A stretch of DNA of 64,000 bases from the NCBI GenBank assembly GCA_023079485.1, contig CM041092.1, positions 16,567,127 to 16,631,126 on the forward strand, read 5' to 3'. This DNA comes from Archilochus colubris (taxonomy: Eukaryota > Chordata > Aves > Apodiformes > Trochilidae). The notes under the pieces are model-generated. The model saw only the letters and a list, made by a program, of their open reading frames with translations, was not told the DNA's origin and did not search any database. Made by a program: the position numbers and the translations under genes. Below are positions 58,901 to 64,000 of the stretch, in pieces. Position 1 is the stretch's first letter. Every line of letters begins with the position of its first letter.

Positions 58901-58970
58901 CGGCCCGCTACTCACCCGCGTCCTGCAGCAACCGCGCCAGGCCACGCACCAGCGTCTCCGCCGCCGCCAT
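40973..58970 (-). CDS. STK11IP: STK11IP (LIP1), LKB1-interacting leucine-rich repeat protein
   Basis: 24 coding exons on the minus strand: 58970-58916, 58831-58629, 56631-56557, 56248-56153, 55238-55131, 54928-54857, 54097-53968, 53794-53691, 53029-52937, 51906-51865, 51385-51218, 50914-50833, 50723-50373, 50189-49999, 49047-48937, 48273-48081, 46604-46110, 44790-44675, 44483-44386, 44215-44037, 43782-43698, 43225-43143, 41634-41408, 41113-40973. Every junction keeps phase, giving 1,165 residues against about 1,090 in human. In order: N-terminal region, leucine-rich repeats, an [12 protein letters not shown] motif, FRDRFG..WLQY, an acidic stretch, a split CxxC pair, a Ser-rich region, then the C-terminal [30 protein letters not shown] and [12 protein letters not shown] motifs, all recalled from human. 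The protein binds the kinase LKB1/STK11 and is reported at endolysosomes downstream of mTORC1. The start [19 protein letters not shown] lies in the CpG island. No frame break is seen. Confidence 0.95.
42330..42400 (+). repeat. Ancient CR1-like fragment in STK11IP intron
   Basis: A short piece resembles the CR1 phrase 'ctgtgtccagt..tgggc.cc..actcaa'. It is heavily diverged and only the core is recognisable, within the 1.5-kb intron 41635-43142. Confidence 0.45.
46110..48273 (-). other. STK11IP split CxxC zinc-ribbon-like segment
   Basis: The exon 48081-48273 ends with [10 protein letters not shown] and the exon 46110-46604 opens with [10 protein letters not shown], so a pair of CxxC knuckles is separated by a 1.5-kb intron. 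Human STK11IP has the same FQCLRC and VCPNC pairs as I recall. Spacing suits a zinc-binding fold, though I know of no proof. The rest of the second exon is Ser/Thr/Glu-rich and looks disordered. Confidence 0.75.
47325..47795 (+). repeat. Old CR1-like LINE copy in STK11IP intron
   Basis: A roughly 0.45-kb stretch follows the CR1 order in degraded form: 'gagcttatttagtctagatgagagaaga', then a central part, and near its end 'gaccattaaggcctctcccagccttcagatttctgtgg', corresponding to the GATGATCTTTAAGGTCC..TTCCAACCC..ATTCTATGA 3' end. It lies in the intron 46605-48080 and is antisense to the gene. Divergence is high. Confidence 0.55.
49865..49882. repeat. (AATC)n microsatellite
   Basis: Four uninterrupted AATC units lie in an STK11IP intron just left of exon 49999-50189. 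Confidence 0.8.
51865..56631 (-). other. STK11IP leucine-rich repeat exons
   Basis: Eight short exons (75, 96, 108, 72, 130, 104, 93 and 42 bp in transcript order) encode the N-terminal LRR array. Visible repeats include [75 protein letters not shown] and [11 protein letters not shown], then the capping [11 protein letters not shown]. Phases are 0 except one phase-1 junction. LRRs are the proposed protein-interaction part of the molecule. Confidence 0.92.
56632..58628. other. Large 5' intron of STK11IP
   Basis: This 2-kb intron between coding exons 2 and 3 shows no repeat or exon I recognise. Its donor is GTCCGT, a functional-looking but weaker than usual site, at 58626-58627 on the minus strand. 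Confidence 0.5.
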
Positions 58971-59620
58971 CTGCAGGCGGGAGAGGCTGAGGCGGCGGAA
59001 GCCGAGGTGACAGCGGCCCGGCCCGGCTCGGCTCGGCCCGGCTCAGCCCGAACTCGGTCCAGCTCCCACGCAGGCCTCTGGCACTTCCGCGTTACCACAG
59101 AGACGCACCCTTCCGCTGCTCCAGCGAGGGGGCCGCCACGGCTAGAGCGCCGCCGCTTACATCCGGTTGCCATGGAGCCCGCCCCAGCGTCCCCCTCCCG
59201 CCCGGCGGGGCCCGCGGCCCCCGGTCCCCGCCCCGCCGCCGCCGCCGCCACCGCCGCCGCCGTGCGCCGCCGGGGGGGTGGAGGGTAGGGGGTAGGGGCA
59301 CAGCTGCCGCCGTTCCGCAGCCCAACCGGTAAGTGGGGCGGCACGAAGTGGGGCGGCGGGGCCGCGTCGCGCCATGAACAGGGCCGGGGCCGCAGCGCCG
59401 CCCGCCGCCGGCACGGCACTGCACGTGTCGGGCGGAGCGCGGTGGCGGGGCCGGGGCTGGGGCTCTGCGGGGCGGTGGCGGCGGGCGGCTCTCCTTCTCC
59501 AGCGGTGCGAGGTACGGGCCGGGCGGGGGGCCCGGGGGGAGCGGGTCCTGGCTCTTGGCCCTCCGCTGCCCCCGGGCTGCAGCAGCTTCCGGGCCCCGGA
59601 GACAGGCGTGGTGGGCGCCG
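58880..59620. promoter_or_regulatory. CpG-island, probably bidirectional promoter of STK11IP
   Basis: The island covers STK11IP exon 1 (minus strand) and extends about 0.6 kb beyond it. On the plus strand it holds two good donors, ACCG then GTAAGT at 59329 and GCGAG then GTACGG at 59512, so a divergent transcript may start here. It contains a run of CGGCC/GGCTC repeats (about 59010-59050) and GTTGCCATGG at 59166-59175, an RFX/YY1-like core. Confidence 0.7.
59200..59511 (+). other. Possible first exon of an unidentified rightward gene
   Basis: Either of the donors at 59329 or 59512 could end a first exon. If the longer form is used, an ATG at 59374 would open about 46 codons (MNRAGAAAPPAAGTALHVSG...) before the donor. 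I do not recognise that peptide, and its composition is what any CpG island would give. A noncoding exon ending at 59328 is the simpler reading. Confidence 0.3.
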
Positions 59621-59751
59621 CTGCCCCGAGAGCCCGGGCAGCCCACCTGGCCGCCCTCCCCCCTGGTTCTATGTGCGGGGCACAGCGAGCATAGGGCTCC
59701 CTGGTGCTGCACGATGTGCGGTACGGCGCGGGTCGTGCTACGGCGCGGTGC

Positions 59752-59825
59752 GTAGTGCATGGCACGGGCACGGCACGGGGCATGGCATGGGGCACGGCAC
59801 GGGGCATGGCATGGGGCACGGCGCA
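59752..59825. repeat. GGCACGG/GGCATGG tandem tract
   Basis: Alternating CATGGCATGGGGCACGG and GGCACGGGG units repeat about four times at the edge of the CpG island. It yields Gly/His/Met-rich nonsense in all frames. Confidence 0.75.
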
Positions 59826-62800
59826 ACACGCAGCTCATTCCCAGGCAAAGCGCCGTGCCCGGCGCTGGATGCTGCACGGCGTGGTGTGGTCCCTCGCTCC
59901 GACAAGGTGCATGGTGCAATGTGTCCCCAGCGCCTGCCTGTATCCCTTCACTCCCTCAGCTGTACGTGTGTCAGTCAGAGCTGTCATTATGTGCAATGGA
60001 GGGGTGTCTCCTTGTCACTCTCTGGTGCTGGTACGCCATTCTGGAGAGGGTTTTGTTCCTGTTTGTCTGTGTCTGTCTGTCTGTTCCATCCCGTCTGGTA
60101 CCTCTGTGAAGGGAGAGTCACAGAAGGGAACAGGTGCTTCAGAAGTGAATGGCTTTGGTGGTTTATCCAGGCTAGTTTTGTAGGGTACAGGACTCATGGA
60201 TATTTTAAAGCCTTGTAATATACTTCTGTATTCTTACTTTCAGCATAACCATGTGGCAGCAATCCACAGGTTAAACCCTTCATGCCTGAAAACTTTGTGC
60301 ATTTACTATCTTTTGTGTTGCCTTTTCATTCTGGTGTTCCTCTGTTCCCCGTTCCTCTGCCATGGCAGGAGAGAGGTGGGGGCTGTGCAGCCCACTCCTG
60401 TTTCATTTGGCTTTGAGGCTGTGACTGTCACAGCAGTATCTGAATGCTCTGGTGTTGGCAGCAGCACCCCTCTGGCTCCTCTCCTCCATGGACAGGCTCA
60501 TCAGTATGTCTTCCCAGAAAGATCTCCCCATGCCTCTAATTCCTCTCCTTTTTGAGCTTTTCCTGTCTGTCTATCAGCCAGAGTCTCTTCTTCTCTTCTG
60601 CCCCAAACCAGCTTTGCCCCTGTGGCTTTATCCCTATCTTAACATCCACTCGTCTAGACACTCCATAGCTAAATTATTCTCAGCCTGATAGCCAGGGGAT
60701 TAGGCAGGAGCTGGGGAGATGGATGCAGGGCCTGATAGCTGCCTTCAAGCAGCTCCTTGCCCACCGAGCTGGGGCAGCCTGCTGAAGTGCTCCTGGCTCA
60801 TCGTTATTGCAAAGGGGAAGCGTGAACTGCTCGCCTCTGCGCCTTGAAGATGTGCCAGATGTGTTTTTCTCAGCAAAACCTGAAAGCTCCTGTACTGGCA
60901 CTGTGAAGCAGCCTCTGAGGGTCAAGGGAAGCCCTGCTGGAGTCCCTGTTAGCAACCTGTGGGAGATGCCACAGCTGCCAGCATCTCAGGGGCATGTCTG
61001 TTCGCTTTCCTTCAGTAATTGTTTAGCCTAGTGTCCTGGCCCAAACCTAGGTGTTCGGTACAGGGTACAGTGATTTAGGTGAGCCAGTTCTGTTTACTGA
61101 TGGGCCTGCAGGGACAGTAGGGAAGTGTGACTGCATGCAGGTCAGCAGGCTGTGGATTTTTCTGGCCTGCCTTTGAATCTGGCCTGCTGGCATGATGCTT
61201 TTATTACTGAAAATTACTCCTAGCGGGAATGCTGAATCATGTACTGCCGATAATCAGGAGATACAGTAGGGTGAAGGTATCATTCATTCAGGTTTATTGT
61301 TTTTTTGTTTGTTTTTCTTTCCCCTTTTGTCATGTGTTCTTCTTATGGCAGCTCAGGCAGTGATGCCTACAGGCTGGGTGCTTCAGCTCACTAGCAGAAT
61401 TCTCCCTGATATTCACTTTAAGTTTCTCTTAAATTTTAACCCATTTCTAAGTCTCTTTGTTCATGACTGCCTGAAAAAAAAACCCAAAAATCTTCAGTCA
61501 TGTTTTACACCCTTGAGATCTTTCCAGATTGCTGGCTTGTCCCCTCCCCATCTTAGTCATCCCATATTGCGCCAGACAAAATTAGCTCCTAACCTTTCCT
61601 TATAAATCAATCCCTCTGGCCTACTGGCAATTTTTTGTCGCTCTGCTCAGAACTCCGTCTGTTGTGGGTAATAGAAACTCCAGGCCAGATCCAAGTAGTT
61701 GTCCACCCAGCCTTTCTCCTAGAGGTTGCACAGAGTAAGGGGCAAGTGGCCTCTAGTGGCCAGCCATCGATTAATGCTCTGAACGGGAGCACCCTGAGAA
61801 GGGTTAGGACAGAAGAATGTGCCACTCGTCCTCATCTGTCTCTTGGCCCCAAAGTGACAAACCCCTCTGGCAGCTCTGCTCCCACACCTCACTGGATCGG
61901 GGTGTCCATGTGTAGCATCCCCCTTTCACAGGGTGGTGAGTAGATGATAGATGGAAACCCTGTGGGCACCTCACAATCCCTCTGAAATGTCAAAGCAAGT
62001 CACAAGGACTCTATTTTACTAGTAGTACAATTGTCTTGCTTTTAGCTGCTCATCAGCATCATTAGTGTGACATAATTTCAGCCTGTTTCAGAATATGCTG
62101 CTTTGTGGATAAAGAAAGAAAGAAAGTGCTGTATTTTGCCTCCCTTTTAACTTCATTTAGGCAGTCAGGTTGTAGTTTTAAACTCAGTGTAACATCTTGC
62201 TAAGCTGGAGTCAGCAGAGTTCATTGCATCCAGCAGTTCTCCCAGCTGTGGGTTTCTCTCCTTGAGCCTAGCTCCAGACAAACCTGAGTTTTACCTGAAA
62301 CAAAAGACATGGTTTCACAACACTGCTGATAGTCAGCAGTATCTTTTGGAGGCCCCACCTTAATGAGACAGATGTGGAGCTGAGCATTAGCATTTTCTTT
62401 GTTAAATTACCTTTACCTTTTTGCTAGTCTTTAGGGATTCTGTCACTACATTGTTTTACTCCCTGAAGTACTTGCAGCACATTTTTGCAGGCAGTCTGTA
62501 GTTGTGGATGTTATGTTTCTTATAAATACCCAATCCTTGCTACAACAGTCATTATGCTGTGGCCCTGCAGGTCTGCAGAGCCTAGTTTCCCTGCCAGTTC
62601 TTCCCACTGGAAGTTTCAAATGTGCTGCTGTTTACTTTCATAGAATGATACCTTCTTGAGTTAAATGCAAAAGGAAATAAAAGACATGCATTACGATTTT
62701 CTCCCATTATGTCTCCTACTAAAAACAGCTTAGTCTCTGCTTACAGATGATTTCCAGACTTTTCTCCTTTTTTCTGTGTTCTCTCTTATAACACTTTTGG

Positions 62801-64000
62801 TCTATCTTTCTTGGAAAACAGAGTGTGAAGTTGAAGATTACAGCTTAAGATCTACAGAGTGGACTGGGTATTTTCATTCTTTTCTGTCCTGTTCCCTGTA
62901 GCCTGGACTCTGTGCTTACTTTTAGGTGACTCTCTCGGCAGCATATTTCTCACGAGCTGTTCAGGTCTCATTGAGGGACTCAATTACTGAAGACTCCAAT
63001 GGTGCTTTTGAGGTGTTTCTTTCATTAAGTTTTGCCTTCTTCCCAATGATTAGGAGCATGGATCAACACAGCCTTATTCATCAGTGGTCAGATTAGCTCC
63101 TGAAAAACTTGCTTTAAAGACATCATCAGGATTTTTGGTTTGAATAAGCTAATCTTTTTTGTCTACCTGCTCTTCAGGTAGGCAGGGTAAGCAGAAACTG
63201 TAGCAGCACCTTTTAGAGATCTTCAGAATAGGAGGGGTGATGAAGTGGCCCTACTGGTTTCACCTTCAGACTATCTTTTTTAGTGTCTTAATAACTTGTC
63301 TTGAACAGTGGCTCATACTATGTACTTGAAACAGGAGTAGTAAACTCCTTACCATAACCTGTCATACTTCTTCCAAAGCTTTCATAGCTGGAAAATAGCT
63401 TGTTCTAAAAGATGGGTTTAACTTTCTGTCATAAATATGACAACTTGTTACCCAAAGAGATGCCCAAGCTATCCGCTGACTTTGTATTTCTTCTTCTGCG
63501 CAATGACATTACTAAAAAAAAATCTTTTTTTTTCATTTTTAAATTCATTTGTATTCCACCTTTGTAGTTTTAACTAATGTCTCTTTTCTCATGCTGTGAG
63601 TTGAGAACACTTTGCTTATCCCTGTGTCCAAAGCACTGTGCATGTGCTTACATCTTCTGTCCTCTGTATGAGATCAGAGGAGTTTTTAGAGGTTGGTATC
63701 TTCCCAGTGCCATCTCCAGTTCCTCCTGGACTGCAGCCCATGCTGAGATGAGCCTGCAGCTGTTTCTGTGTTAGTCTCCATCCTACTTCTTGTCACCTGT
63801 GGCACCTCATTGCCTTCTTCACTTGCAGCTGCACATTGAGCAGATCACTCCCTTGGGCTGTCCCCCGGGTCTTCTGCATCCCCCAGCCACAGTGGTGTAG
63901 ACAAGGCGCAGGTCTGCAGTCTGAAGGTTGGCCTCTTTCCTTGTAACGTCTTGTTTTGTGTGTGGTGTTTGAATGCTGAACTGTTTGTCCTTGTGCCATC
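59826..64000. other. Right flank without recognised coding exons
   Basis: The base composition falls to AT-rich and no frame shows a domain or conserved splice context. A (TGTC)n run (about 60064-60083) and a (GAAA)n run (about 62118-62134) are present. The stretch is best read as the first intron of a rightward gene or as intergenic DNA. Confidence 0.5.

Noticed and set aside
58479..59288. 269-codon plus-strand open frame
   Set aside because: It is antisense to STK11IP exons 1 and 2 and continues into GC-rich promoter DNA ending in poly-Ala/Arg; no exon signals.
59442..60218. 258-codon plus-strand open frame
   Set aside because: It runs across a splice-donor site and a GGCACGG repeat tract, giving low-complexity peptide; no domain.
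1..64000. CRISPR arrays, operons, insertion sequences, riboswitches, tRNA or rRNA genes
   Set aside because: The window is spliced vertebrate DNA; I saw no regularly spaced repeats with unique spacers and no cloverleaf or rRNA signatures.

Overview
This is vertebrate nuclear DNA, almost certainly from a bird. Genes are split into many short exons with GT-AG introns. Promoters sit in CpG islands, and the interspersed repeats I can recognise are CR1-type LINE fragments, including one clear 3' end in each orientation. The gene set is the segment known in mammals as TMEM198-OBSL1-INHA-STK11IP. I see no bacterial, plasmid, phage, CRISPR or transfer-RNA/ribosomal-RNA features.

Layout from left to right. 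Positions 1-1930 have no gene I can support. A CpG island (about 1930-2790) drives TMEM198 (+, coding 4351-6228), whose 3' UTR runs to about 7470. OBSL1 (-, coding 7714-22850, 26 coding exons) is convergent with TMEM198; the two poly(A) signals lie about 120 bp apart. A 2.6 kb divergent intergenic region separates OBSL1 from INHA (+, coding 25603-27311, two exons), which carries a recognisable CRE/GATA promoter block. A gamma-type connexin (-, coding 29444-30747) follows, with its CpG-island first exon near 33.04-33.4 kb. About 6.7 kb of intergenic DNA holds a CR1 copy. STK11IP (-, coding 40973-58970, 24 coding exons) ends at a CpG island (58.88-59.6 kb) that looks bidirectional. The last 4.4 kb contains no coding exon I recognise and may be the first intron of an unidentified + strand gene.

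The genes do not form a pathway. TMEM198 is a membrane scaffold in Wnt/LRP6 signalling. OBSL1 is a giant immunoglobulin-domain cytoskeletal adaptor of the M-band and the CUL7 (3M) complex. INHA is the inhibin alpha subunit. The connexin forms gap junctions. STK11IP binds LKB1 and acts at endolysosomes.

Most interesting points: OBSL1 here has five more Ig domains than the mammalian protein as I remember it (about 2,350 versus 1,896 residues). Two of its Ig exons share a 146-bp perfectly identical tract that suggests gene conversion or very recent duplication. A connexin sits between INHA and STK11IP where mammals have none. STK11IP is inverted relative to the human order. I found nothing that looks like a wholly new biological system. 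Exon boundaries were set by eye from splice sites and reading phase; comparisons to human proteins are from memory and were not run as alignments.
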